Shown here one piece after another: positions 53,801 through 64,000 of a stretch of 64,000 bases of DNA. A program made the position numbers and the translations under genes. Position 1 is the first letter of the stretch. Every line of letters begins with the position of its first letter. The DNA comes from Arbacia lixula (Eukaryota; Echinodermata; Echinoidea; Arbacioida; Arbaciidae): the NCBI GenBank assembly GCA_963669155.1, contig OZ022576.1, positions 31,279,335 to 31,343,334 of the forward strand. The letters are read 5' to 3'. The notes under the pieces are model-generated. The model saw nothing but the letters and a program-made list of their open reading frames with translations. It searched no databases and had not been told where the DNA came from.

Positions 53801-56800
53801 TTGCTACTCACACAAACCTCAGACAAGCTTTGGGGTTACCAGTAGGAAGGAATTGTTTCAGAGAAATTTGCATACATAACAGAAATGGTCTATCATGATC
53901 TTTATCACTTTGCATCACATACATATACTGCAACCAGACCCCTCTAAAAAAAAAAACTTAACTAGTATTCAATTTTAATTTTGACTGGTAGGTTTTAACA
54001 GTTTTAAGAATATAACACAGAAAACAGACTTCTAAGGGGTTTTATTGATTTTGGGGGATGGATATCTCAAATGTAGTCTTTTTCATTGATATGCTATTTG
54101 ATATCAACATCACAATATGAACAAATCAATCAGATTAATGCTATATCCAGAGAAATGTGTGATAAGACATCACATTCATTCTGCATTTGATAAAGAAGGG
54201 AAGCATGAGAGCAAAACTGCCAAATGATATGTTTTTCTTGCCTTTTAAAATAATTCTATGCCACTGTCCAGATTCATATCTTACAACCTCATACAATGAT
54301 TTATCTGCTAAAGTGATACACAACCTTTAAGAGAGTATTGTATTTTGTTGTTTTCTGTCTTCTCTCCAGAATTTCTGGGGTGTGTTCAACAACATTCCTG
54401 ATGCCAGTGAATTGCCACTCAGATTCAGCTATCACCTGATGAGGGACAAAATCAAACCTCTATGGTAGGGATTTGTCCAATTTTTATAAAGCCAGTTCTT
54501 GAAATTATTGGTTTATTGTCTAAGTTATGCTGAAATCCATACACCTCTGCATGGTACTTTAACCTGGACGTTTGTTGTGTTTTATCAATATGGTATGTAC
54601 ATGATTTGGTGTAGTAATCTGATCAATGTATCAGAGCAGCAGTGTATAATTTGTGACATTGAAAAGACTTAATCTAGTGCAGTGTGATTTGCAACTTTCC
54701 AAAATTGATTGATTAATCAAGATGACTAAATACCTGTATGTATTTGAAATTATTTAAGAAGGGTTAGCATTTAAAGAACCTCTGTCATTGTCACCCAGAA
54801 AACTGATATTTTCCTTTAAAGTGATTGGCACCAAAGAAATTTAAAACGGTATAAAGCAGGCCCGATGCCACCATTGTGTTTATTGCTGTGTCATGTGTTG
54901 TAAAGGAATTAATTGTGGTGGTCATACTTGTACATGTATGTATGTCATGGATTTTCTTTACCCTCATGCTCTATGGAAATATGATCCGATGAAGCATATA
55001 ATTGTGTTAGAAAGTATGTGAGGGCGACTATTTAAAGAAAGAGAACACACTGAGAAATCAGTGAGAATTGTGCTTAACCGTGTTCTAACTGGGGGGGGGG
55101 GGGGGCTCATTTTTACTCCCCCTGTATGAAATCTGCGTCTGAAGTGCAACCGCTGAGCATCACGACACGCCTTCAAATGACTTTGTCTTTTGAAGTGCCT
55201 TATAAGTTTTGGCACCGCATTTGAAAAAATCAGGACACTTAGTTCACAGGTTACGCAGCACTATGATCATCACATGTCAGACCAAAATGACCCCCCCCCC
55301 CCCCAGTCAAAACCTGCTCTCAAAAAACCCCAGTCAGAATAGGATTAAAGGGAAAGTTAAATTGGTTTTGATAAAAGCAGAAACATGAAAGAAAGAAATT
55401 ACTGAATGTTTGACAAAAATCTGGCCAGCATGTCACGGTCATATGTCCATTCTCTCTCTTCCTCCCTCGTTTGTACGCTACATAGGGAGGACCCCAGGAA
55501 TACGCAAGGTGGAGACTGGAAATTCAAAGTACAGAAACACCAAACGGTAAGCAGAGGCAGACTCTCTAGCATCGAGTTGTGAGGGCCTAACGATCCACTG
55601 ATGAGTATTCATAGAGCTATACTTCATTGATGAACAGTGTTGTACGGTCCCTGACTTACTTTTTTTGTTGTGTTTATCTTATTGAATCCACGTTTAGCCC
55701 GTCACCTTTGCAGTGTATCTTTGATATTTTGTTTGTATTGAAGCTGTGGAAGTACAAGTACCATAAATGTAATTTTAACTAAAACCCCTTCTCCTTGACT
55801 CTCCTATTCATAAATACGGGGAGTTGATTACCAGAATACAACAAGACTTGTACGTTTGATGTTTCTCCTTATGTTTACTCTAAAAACAGGGGTACATAGA
55901 ACTCAAAGTACATGACTGACAATGTAGGTAGTATCCATCATTTTCAAAATTTGTTTATTAAACTATAACTGTATTACACATGACTAGTACTTTGCTAATA
56001 GTTTGTTGTGCAAGTATGTCTTTAGCAAAATATATAGTCTTTCTACCGTAGATAGGTACAAGAGCCAGCTACCTTTTAAACTGCTTTATTTACCAATTTC
56101 CTTGTTGCTTTTTGTAAAATGACAAAAACCCCAGACTAATATTTCTGTTGTTTCTATTTTTGTGTTTAAATTTTATGTTGTAGACCAAAGTGTGGAAAGA
56201 AGTTCTACTAGCAACGATAGGAGAACAGTTTTCAGCAAGTATATCACCAGGTGAGGAAAGAAGGCAAACGCAAACCAAAGATGGCCGTTAGAGCTGTTCC
56301 AAAGGCTGTACAAACATAAATCTGTTTATTTTGGTGTAAAATTTGCCTTAATCTGTCCTGGCAATCTCCCATAAGTTGTGTTCAAAATGATTCCATAAAT
56401 TGCACTTTTTCTGTTTTTAACTACGGAATGATTTTTTATCGTACAGGTATGTGTGTAAAAACTATTTCTAACAATGTATCAAATGCACAAGTAAAAGGAT
56501 GCATATCTTTTTGCGAAAATGCACATTTAAAAAAAATGTACACAACATACTGGAGAGCACCTCACACGTGACGTCATAAAATCAAAATTTTGAAATCAAA
56601 CGAGACATACTTGTGGACAAGTTTAAGGTGGTCTGCATTGGCAAATTTGTGCACAGACATGGTATGGTAAATGCACGGCGACACCATCGTCTTTCCATGG
56701 TGACACCATCTATTTATTAGAAATCAGAGGCAACGCTCAAGAAAACTCATTAAGCCACATACAATATACTAACATTTCAGAGACTTGACAAAATGATGAC

Positions 56801-59619
56801 ACCTTCCATTGACATAACACGTACATGCGTCCGTTTATGACGCTAATGCGAATAATGAAATTTACACCATGAGGACATCAACAAAATGACAAATGAAGAA
56901 AATTTATCTGTAGAAGAAGGTCTCAGCTATAACATAGTGAAATTTGGGAGGAAATTGACAAAGGATTACTGAGATATGCAAAAGCGGGTAAAAAAGTTCA
57001 TGACGTCATAATTGAAAATTCATTTTTTCGATTCATATGGCAATATGATGACGTCACAATGTACTTACCGATAAAATGACACATAAAATCACATTTAAAT
57101 TTTATACTCTTTCCAAATATTAAAAAAAAATGGGGGTCACTGGCTATTCTGAAGAGCTATGGCCTATTGAAGACAGTCATTTTTTTTGCAATATTTGCAC
57201 ACAAAAACGTATTGATGCACGCGCGGACTTTCAACTTTGACGCACCCTCACGACCTTGTTTTTGCATGGAAATGGCTCAAAATTTCAGGATGTGATGGTA
57301 GTAGTGTCAGAAACATGAAACCAGTAAAAAAATGGAATTTTGACGGTGCGTACGCGCTACGCACGAAAAAACACGCGAATGCGCGCACACGCGCGGAAAT
57401 TTTTGAGATGCTTGAAATAACCTGAAACACATGGAAAACAATTTTGAGTTGATTTGGAGCATTTAAAAATTTTGCGCGCGCGTACGCGTACGTTAGTGCA
57501 AAAATGCGCGCGCAAAATTTTAAAATGCTCCAAATCAACTCAAAATTGTTTTTTTTTGTTTTTATTCATTGAAATCATTTGTATTATCATTAAATTGATG
57601 CATATTAATTTTCATTAGCTATAAATGTTTGGTTCTAGAGCTACATGAGGTAATAGGTTTTTCATTAAACTGCTCGTATATGACGTCACGATGACGTCAT
57701 GACCTTGAAAATGTTGCTGGAACATGTTCATGTATATATTCATGCATGATGAAGATTTCATGAAAAATGGCCCATGCATTGTTGAGATATCCATGCCACA
57801 AGAATTTGGAATAAAAGTAAATAAATAATAAAGAAAGAAAAATCGGACAAAAACAAGAGGTGATCTGCCATGGCATGGCAGACCACCTAATAACTTTCTT
57901 TTCCTTTGATCGATTTTTATCAAACCTTCACTAATATGTTTCTTTCATGTTTCTCCTTTCATTGAAATCAAAATAATTTCAGGGAGAACTCATGCTATAT
58001 GGAATTTGCAGGTATTACTTATCCTGTCTGCTTGTTCTTTTGTTTGTAAACTGAATAGAGGTGATGAGATATGTGGTGTGAGCATTGGCATTAATAAGGG
58101 TTTTAATAAGGGCATTAATAAGGGGTGAACAGCATAACTCTTACCTGCTTGTTCCCCTGTTTCTGATTTGAATACAGATGACGAGATATGTGGTGTGAGT
58201 GTCAGCATACGGAACAGCAACGATGTGATCCAGGTGTGGAACAGATACTCCCGCTTCTCTGAACAGGCCTCCATTGTGGACAAGGTCAAGGAGTTAACGC
58301 CAGACATCGATTTCAGGGCTACCTTCTACAAAAGTATGTGTCGATGTATACATAAATTCATTTTTGTATTATATTTGAATGTGCAGTGAAGCATATGTTA
58401 AAGGTCATTACACTTTACAAGCCATCAGCTCTCTGGTGATACCTTAAATTCATTGTTCATGAAGATTGTTTATTTTGTTTTTAAATGCTGAATAGATGAT
58501 TCAATTGAATTGAAATAAAATCATCAAATGTGGTTTAAAAAATGGTAGTTTACAAGGCTCTGAATGGTCAAGCTCGTAGTTATATGATGTTATTATTGAA
58601 TCCTAAGTCTTAAATTCTTGATTGTAGCACACAAGCACATCCATATTGCAAATGCACCCATGTAAAAACAAAGTAACACTCGCTTGAATTAACATTAGAA
58701 ATATGGAAAGCCTCATCATTAGTAAGCTTTAAATCAAGACTGAAACATGCTATATTCATGCAATATGTACACCACAACATTTATGAGCTCTTGCAGTGGT
58801 GTAGAATATATCCTATATGTATATTGCGCTGTACAAATAAATATCTTATTATTATAGGATGTCATCTCTCTATCTCCGTAGGGACAAACAGCCCTAGAAA
58901 TGATTTGATTTGAATAGAGAAAGACAAATTCAAAGCAATTTACTAGTGAGTATTTGGGTTAATTTTCTGGTAGACAAACAATAACTTGATAAGCATTTGA
59001 CATTTTATGAACTTTTAACATAATTTTGCATTCCTTAATTGAACTTGACTGCATATAAGGGGAAAGGACTGCATGGATAACCCATCAGTGGAGCCCGAGA
59101 TCAAATGCACAGTGATTGCAATCAAATGCAATCAGCTGCATACCAGATATTTTATTCAGTCCAAAATCATGGAAATTTGTTTTCCACCAGAGCAATAACA
59201 CAACAATATATAGCAATACTATAGACACATATAAACAATAAACAATGAGTTCGAAAAACATATCTAACCATGGTTGAAATTCGTCTGTGTAATTGTAAAT
59301 TATGTACTATATGTGGCATAATAATCAAGGACTGAAAAATCATGAGCTGCAGAATTGGGTTCATATTATTAGTTTCCTTCTCGTTCCACCCCTGATGTTA
59401 TAAGATATATTAGATTTACTTTGTTTATTCTTTGACTGCAGTCTGACTGCAATAGATTGCAATCAGCTGTGACGTAGATCTCAGGCCCAACTGCATGGTA
59501 TGTGTAATTGGTTGAATGTGAATGTCCCTCAGCATTGCAAGTAAAAAGCTTGTTCTTCTAAACACCTTGTTCCCCCTACAGCACATCATCTACACGACTC
59601 CTTTGAGAAAAGGCCATGA
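50871..59619 (+). CDS. EIF4E3: eIF4E3 (eukaryotic initiation factor 4E class III) orthologue
   Basis: Seven exons: 50871-51019, 53238-53310, 54370-54464, 55486-55546, 56184-56250, 58178-58333 and 59582-59619. All have GT/AG ends and consistent phases, giving 212 residues (human 224). Matches to human eIF4E3 run throughout: SPWTFWLER, NLEPIYTVNTVENFWGVFNN, LPLRFSYHLMRD, PLWEDPRN, VWKEVLLATIGEQF, GVSVSIRNSNDVIQVWN and FRATFYK, then a short C-terminus ending FEKRP. Class III proteins bind the mRNA cap with one conserved Trp (here W106 in PLWED). The second cap-stacking position, Trp in eIF4E and Cys in mammalian eIF4E3, falls at V60 (AAEVEANL). The dorsal Trp for 4E-binding partners is W77. It acts in the cytoplasm as a cap-binding, usually repressive, translation factor. 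The start ATG in exon 1 has context GCGAAAATGG. Confidence 0.95.
51795..51796. repeat. TA target duplication, left side of palindromic element
   Basis: TA at 51795-51796 and at 52905-52906 bracket the 1,108-bp inverted-repeat element. Confidence 0.55.
51797..52904. mobile_element. 1.1-kb nested palindromic element in eIF4E3 intron 1
   Basis: The whole segment is one inverted repeat centred near 52395. AGCAAATAATCA at the left end mirrors TGATTATTTGCT at the right. GACGAACTATCACTTCCGAG, ATTCCACATCTGAAACCAAC, GAGCCGCTACCATGGGGAAC and TCATGGCGTGATGA-type blocks have inverted partners in order. Within each arm the outer 150 bases (e.g. 51829-51937) are again an inverted repeat around a short loop, so the palindrome is nested. 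TA flanks suggest a Tc1/mariner-type MITE. No coding region. Confidence 0.87.
52078..52165. repeat. 12-bp minisatellite (ACGCGCATTAGC)
   Basis: About seven units of ACGCGCATTAGC/G with small changes lie in the left arm of the palindrome only. The right arm at the equivalent place (52640-52655) has just a remnant. Confidence 0.85.
55345..55440. repeat. partial MITE family A, copy 3, next to eIF4E3 exon 4
   Basis: ATTGGTTTTGATAAAAGCAG then AAACATGAAAGAAAG matches the family A left end. It stops about 45 bases before the exon 4 acceptor (exon from 55486). Confidence 0.55.
56390..57990. repeat. MITE family A, copy 4, split by another insertion
   Basis: Left part 56390-56625 (CACGTGACGTCATAAAATCA core) and right part 57890-57990 (TTTTTATCAAACCTTCACTA then CTTTCATTGAAATC) together look like one family A element interrupted by the 1.26-kb element between them. 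Confidence 0.65.
56626..57889. mobile_element. 1.26-kb inverted-repeat element inserted in a MITE
   Basis: Begins AAGGTGGTCTGC and ends GCAGACCACCT (11-12-bp TIR). An internal hairpin near the middle right (57428-57555) pairs AACAATTTTGAGTTGATTTG then GAGCATTT with its inverse around GCGCGCGCGTACGCG. The 57340-57510 segment is rich in alternating GCGC/ACGCG words. No coding region; the target duplication is unclear. Confidence 0.65.
59086..59493. repeat. MITE family C, long copy, in last eIF4E3 intron
   Basis: The left CAGTGGAGCCCGAGATCAAA and right GATCTCAGGCCCAACTG arms carry the same TTGCAATC / GCTGATTGCAATC words as 25075-25196. They surround about 300 bases of unrelated AT-rich DNA. The right end lies 88 bases before the last exon. 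Confidence 0.7.
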
Positions 59620-60550
59620 TGAACTCAGCTTGCCAAGTAAATGCTTCGTAGGTAATGTAAACTCCCAAAGAGCTACCCGCACCACTGGAGGGGCAAGAAC
59701 ACTCACCAAACCTCCCCAGCGGCTTGACAGCATCTCACAGACATTCAGTCCTGCGTGATGTAAACTGCCAGTTGGGTCGTTGGACATCCTGCTCCCCTCA
59801 CACCTCCGTGATGGCGTCTGTTTAAGTCTCTCATTACCATTGGCATAAACAAATGGAATAAGCCAATGGGTTTTTAAGGCCTGGTGATGTAAGCGTTTTA
59901 AAATGAGCCTGCTTGTTTGTTGGGGAAGTGTATATTTTCTCTGCCATGTTTAGGGAGAGGTAAGATTTTTATAGGAACATATGGCAATCCAGACTTCTGG
60001 TTTTGTATAAAGTAATTTGTTGTTGCCTATAGATTTTTTTAATCATTCTTACTTACAACAGTTGTAACTACAACCAATGAACTCTGGGTGGTATAGCTGT
60101 TGCCATAGTAAGTTAGTAAAATTTAGAGTCTATAGGCAACTTGGCCCGGGACAAGAATGGAGTAATTTTTTGAGCTGACTTTCAAGAGACAAACGCCATC
60201 AGGCTGTGTGTTTGTGTTTTACACTGAACAAAGCGTGAGGATTGTTTTCGGTTGATTGGACATATGCGCAACCTGGCACAAATCTCCTCACCAGTTTATA
60301 AAGAGAGCATACATTATGGAAGTCAGTCAGGTTTGCAACTTGAATTGCGACAAGTGTGCCCTGTACCTAAAGCTGCACAAGCCAACATGTGTAACAATCC
60401 AACTCGACTGTTTCAGTGCTCACAAACAAAAAAGATGTGCCACATATTATATCTATTAGCTCTTAAATCAAGGTGAATATAATTAAAATTCATATCTTTT
60501 TGCAATCTATGTCTATTTATTGCACAGTGTGTTAAGTTTTTGAGGGGCAG
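59620..60550 (+). other. EIF4E3: probable eIF4E3 3' UTR
   Basis: Sequence following the eIF4E3 stop. No further exon and no clear conserved frame; the length of the UTR is not determined. Confidence 0.4.
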
Positions 60551-61176
60551 GGCTATGTAATGAAGTTAAGTCGGTTGCCAGAATGTCGTAAAATGAACAT
60601 GCCGAAGAATTTGTTTGCCAAATGTGCAATACAATACATGTAAGTTTGGAAATATTAACGGGCATACTGTACAGCTACACCGCTTGCGGGAGTGGAGCTT
60701 CTGTGGGCGAGAAAATGAAACAAAAGTTATGAAAGCATTGTGTGAAGATAAATCCAACATAAACTTAAGTCTGATGGACAATTTGAAAGAAATTTTCTAC
60801 ACCGGTAAGTTACAGTAGTGCACTGCCTGTAGGCTATGTATGAATGAAGTAATGCCACCATATCAGTTGAATGCAAGCATGAACGGTTAAGCAATACTAT
60901 AGTATCATCTTATGAAATATGTTAGTGTTTAGAACTCAATTTAACATGGAACGCCATGCAGCCTCTGTATAACTTTTAGTTATTAGGGCTGAAGACGTCT
61001 ACTAGTATCCCAAAGCGGTGTGATTGGAGCTCTCCTACTCGTGACTAAAATCCAGAAACTCATTCCTGTTTCCATTGTAAAGCATTGCATGTAATACCAT
61101 TTCATTCATTTCCATCTGTTTTTCCCGATCTTTCTGGGTCAATGTTGCATAACTGTTCAACAATTGTGATTTACAG

Positions 61177-61520
61177 TTAAAGGGGAATTCCAGTCCAGAA
61201 TTGTCTTATTTTGAAACAAATTCTAAATGAGGGAATGAGATATCAAATTTTACATATGAACTCCAGTCTGAGTTTTAAGGACAGTTTTTGCATCGGCTTT
61301 GCAACAAAATCTTGAATTGTTGTTTGAGTGAAGGAATGATCATGTGCCCTGTGAGGTAATGGGCTCACTTTGATTAGTGTTTTGCTTTCTGCAGAATTAA
61401 TAGCACAAGCCAACTTAGCATATTGGTGAGCTGAGGTTAGCTGAGAGACAGGATTTGGGCTAAATTTGGGATAGATTTGGGTTACTCAACTTAATATTTC
61501 GGGACTGGAATACCCCTTAA
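61177..61520. repeat. MITE-like element with TTAA ends
   Basis: Left TTAAAGGGGAATTCCAGTCC and right GGGACTGGAATACCCCTTAA are inverted matches. TTAA at both edges fits a piggyBac-type target, though TA cannot be excluded. Length about 344 bp. Confidence 0.65.
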
Positions 61521-62096
61521 ATGGATAAGTCTGTGGAAGGAGCCAAAGTTTTCAGAATGTTTGGGAGGTACTAATAAAGACTGCCTGACAAATAGCCGCC
61601 AAGAGGGAGCCGAGAGTTTGTGATCGTTTTAGCTGTTGTTAGATATTACTGCGCAGAGGCCGCCAGGAGATTTTACGTTTTTTTACACAAAATTTTCTAA
61701 AAATACTGATTCACCGTACTGAGCAACCATTTTAACAGTCCTGCAGAAGTCTACCATGTGTCTGCCGTGCCTCCTGGTGTCTTCTGTTGCTCTTCGCTGA
61801 TTCTTTGCTGATTTTGGCTACCTTTGGCTGCCCTCAAATCTTGTCATTCATGACTGCTCTTCGCAGCTTTGAGGAGGACCTGAGGGTTATTTCACACAGT
61901 TGTTCGTAAGCTAAGAACGGCTTTACGCACGACTGGTGACCTTTTCTTGTGCTTAATGAGATACCCAAATTTGTTCCTGTTTTAACACAGTGGGCACTAA
62001 TCTCCAACAATTCCAATCAAATTTGACATCATAAAATTTGTACTCAGACATTTGTAATTAACAACAAGTTTAATTTATAAAGATCAGGGCCCTGTT

Positions 62097-62227
62097 GCAT
62101 AAAACTTACTATTGATGGTAAGTTTGCTATCGGTGGCAACTTCTATGGACACCTTGAATTTGATTGGCTGTCTATCAATGTTACCATGGCAGTTACCATT
62201 GATGGCAGGTTTTATGCAACGGGGCCC
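62097..62227. repeat. 131-bp hairpin MITE
   Basis: GGGCCCTGTTGCATAAAACT at the left and AGGTTTTATGCAACGGGGCC then C at the right are inverted copies. Inner arms (TATTGATGGTAA and TTACCATTGATGG) also pair. Confidence 0.8.
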
Positions 62228-64000
62228 AGATTTCAACTTTAGCAGACGGGAATTAAAAGCATTCAGAATCTTGATTTAGCACATGAAAGCTTAGGAACAG
62301 CTTGGTGAAACACCCCCTAGGTCTATAACTGCAGTGGACTTATTATTCTCTCCTTCCACTTGGCCTCTTGAATGGGGTAACGTACAAGTGACCAGTCTTG
62401 TGGATCTTAGATCCTGTTTTAGAGTTTAGCACTATTCAAAAGCATGGATGTCAGGCCAGATAGTTGCATGCATTATTATTCCATTGCATGTTTACACTGT
62501 ATCCTTTATGATTGGAGCAGACCGTAGGCCAGGAGTGAGACCCAAGCTCCTAATTTTGTTTTTGCATGTTTCATTACAGCTCAAATCCGTCCTTTGCTTC
62601 CGTGTAGCTTTATAGCCAATGTGTCTGTGTGTGAAATAAGTGATTAAAGAGAGTTTAAAATTAAATTCTTCATTGATAAAGCAAGGAAATTCATATTCAT
62701 TATTCCACTCCCATAATTTTTAGATCAAAATGCAACCTAGAGATGCATAACTTGGTCCATTTTATGGGAGGAGGTGACATCATAATCTCCTAAATATTTA
62801 TGTTGCTCCTGCCATGGTGTGATTTCTCATTTTACAAGAAACAACTTAAGATGAGAGAGCAAACAAAGAAGTGGCTATTTAAGTCAACTGCCAGGCTGGG
62901 GTACAGTTTTATGAGTAATACATCCGAGTAATGCATGTACACGTAACATTCAGTTTAGGGGGTACAACATATTGTTGAATATTGATTATATCTTTTATCT
63001 GTCTTTTCCCCTTAAGTTTTGAAACCTTGTATAGAAACCATGAACATTTTATGGTAGGAAGAATAAATTTTAACAAATTTTGATGCAAATTTTAACCCCC
63101 CTATAGTTGTGTACATCAGAAATGTGTATTTTTAAATGTGTTGAGAAAAATTACATGTGCAAAGTAGCACTTAATGAGATATCTAGTCAACTGCTTACTG
63201 GAATTTGTTTCAATTTTTCAGTCGCTTATAAAATTTTTGCGGTATATTTAATTGTTGTCATGTGTGGACATCAATAGAGCATGTTGGATTAGCTGCTGTA
63301 ATTAAGGTACAGTTATTTGCTTCGATAGACATCTTCTCATACCTCTCTCTCATCTGCTCTCATATTTACAATGGGTTGTCCAAAGCGCTTTAATACGTGT
63401 GATGCATCAGCCATTATTGTAGGTGATCAAATTGAATGTTAATCTAAAAGCATTTTACTGAATTTTATTTTGAATAGAGATGGGAGATTAATAAAAGTCT
63501 CTAGAAAGATCTTTCTATGTTCATGATATTATATATAGGTTCCCTGCCTGATTTTCCTCAAACTCTCACCATGAATTATTCTGATTGGTGTACAGTTTTT
63601 AAGCAATCATCTATCAAAGTGAGCTATTTTCGTCGCACTCAACTGGCTGAAAGACATGTCAACCTTTTTCACTCAAAATCGATAAAGCTTACAACTCTTT
63701 GTTCCTCGATTAATTTCCAATAATTGTTCCAATTAGCAGCACCCATGTGAATGATGTTAACTTCCCTATTGTGCTGATTGTGCTGAGCCTTCGCTCATCC
63801 GTTGCTCTGATGTTCTGCTTATATTAAAGGGACATGCAACTGAGCTTTTGAGGCGCGATATCATTTTTGGAGGGTGCTGCAATCGAAGGCGTTTGGTGGT
63901 CTCATCAGCCCCACCCCAGTGCCGGCACTGCCCCACCCTCAAGATCTGCAAAATTGTGTTAGTGGTGATCTCGTGCGTGTGTGCTACCAGCAATACCAGT

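Larger units (their letters stand above)
60551..64000. other. intergenic DNA with small inverted-repeat elements
   Basis: No gene recognised. Holds two MITE-like elements (61177-61520, about 62097-62227). From 63825 TTAAAGGGACATGCAACTGA resembles the start of another element that runs off the window. Confidence 0.5.

Noticed and set aside
60252-60818. Short plus-strand frames after eIF4E3
   Set aside because: They overlap in different frames, have no splice context or homology, and probably lie in the 3' UTR or intergenic DNA.

Overview
This is a piece of animal nuclear DNA. It is AT-rich, with long introns carrying GT..AG splice sites, many small inverted-repeat elements, several retroelement classes and long CA, CT, GAA and poly-G/C tracts. 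The proteins and repeat content fit a marine invertebrate deuterostome. An echinoderm is my best guess; this is inference, since no marker gene settles it.

Four host genes can be read. (1) The last four exons of a DXO/Dom3Z/Rai1-family gene (+, about 1507-13832). Its reading frame and splice sites are intact, but three of the five canonical active-site positions in view are replaced. (2) A complete seven-coding-exon PQBP1 orthologue (-, 32904-26189), with a probable non-coding first exon and CpG-rich promoter near 34.4 kb. (3) A 58-residue SMIM30 orthologue in one exon (-, 45540-45364). (4) A complete seven-exon eIF4E3 orthologue (+, 50871-59619). DXO-like, PQBP1 and eIF4E3 all belong to mRNA cap, decay or splicing biology, but nothing in the sequence ties them into one unit.

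The rest is mostly mobile DNA. An RLE-type (R2-like) LINE fragment (4.9-6.1 kb) and a decayed DUF4817-type transposase (6.3-6.8 kb) lie in the first DXO-like intron in view. A 3.1-kb inverted-repeat element with a smaller element inside it fills much of the last DXO-like intron. A 5'-truncated Jockey/CR1-like LINE lies at 14.2-15.4 kb. A 2.66-kb element with long terminal inverted repeats and a perfect 9-bp target duplication (19375-22037) looks like a non-autonomous Mutator-type element. A seemingly intact Tc1/mariner element (30588-32284) sits in PQBP1 about 18 bases from a 5' splice site. A solo LTR lies at 36775-37682. A young but broken CsRn1-type Gypsy element with near-identical LTRs lies at 46329-49371. 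A 1.1-kb nested palindrome with TA target duplication (51797-52904) fills part of eIF4E3 intron 1, and at least eight further small inverted-repeat elements are scattered through the window.

The most noteworthy points are the DXO-like protein with substituted catalytic residues, the nested palindrome, the 9-bp-TSD element, the Tc1 insertion beside a splice donor, and an unexplained 694-bp element with perfect 25-bp inverted ends and an anonymous 114-codon reading frame.
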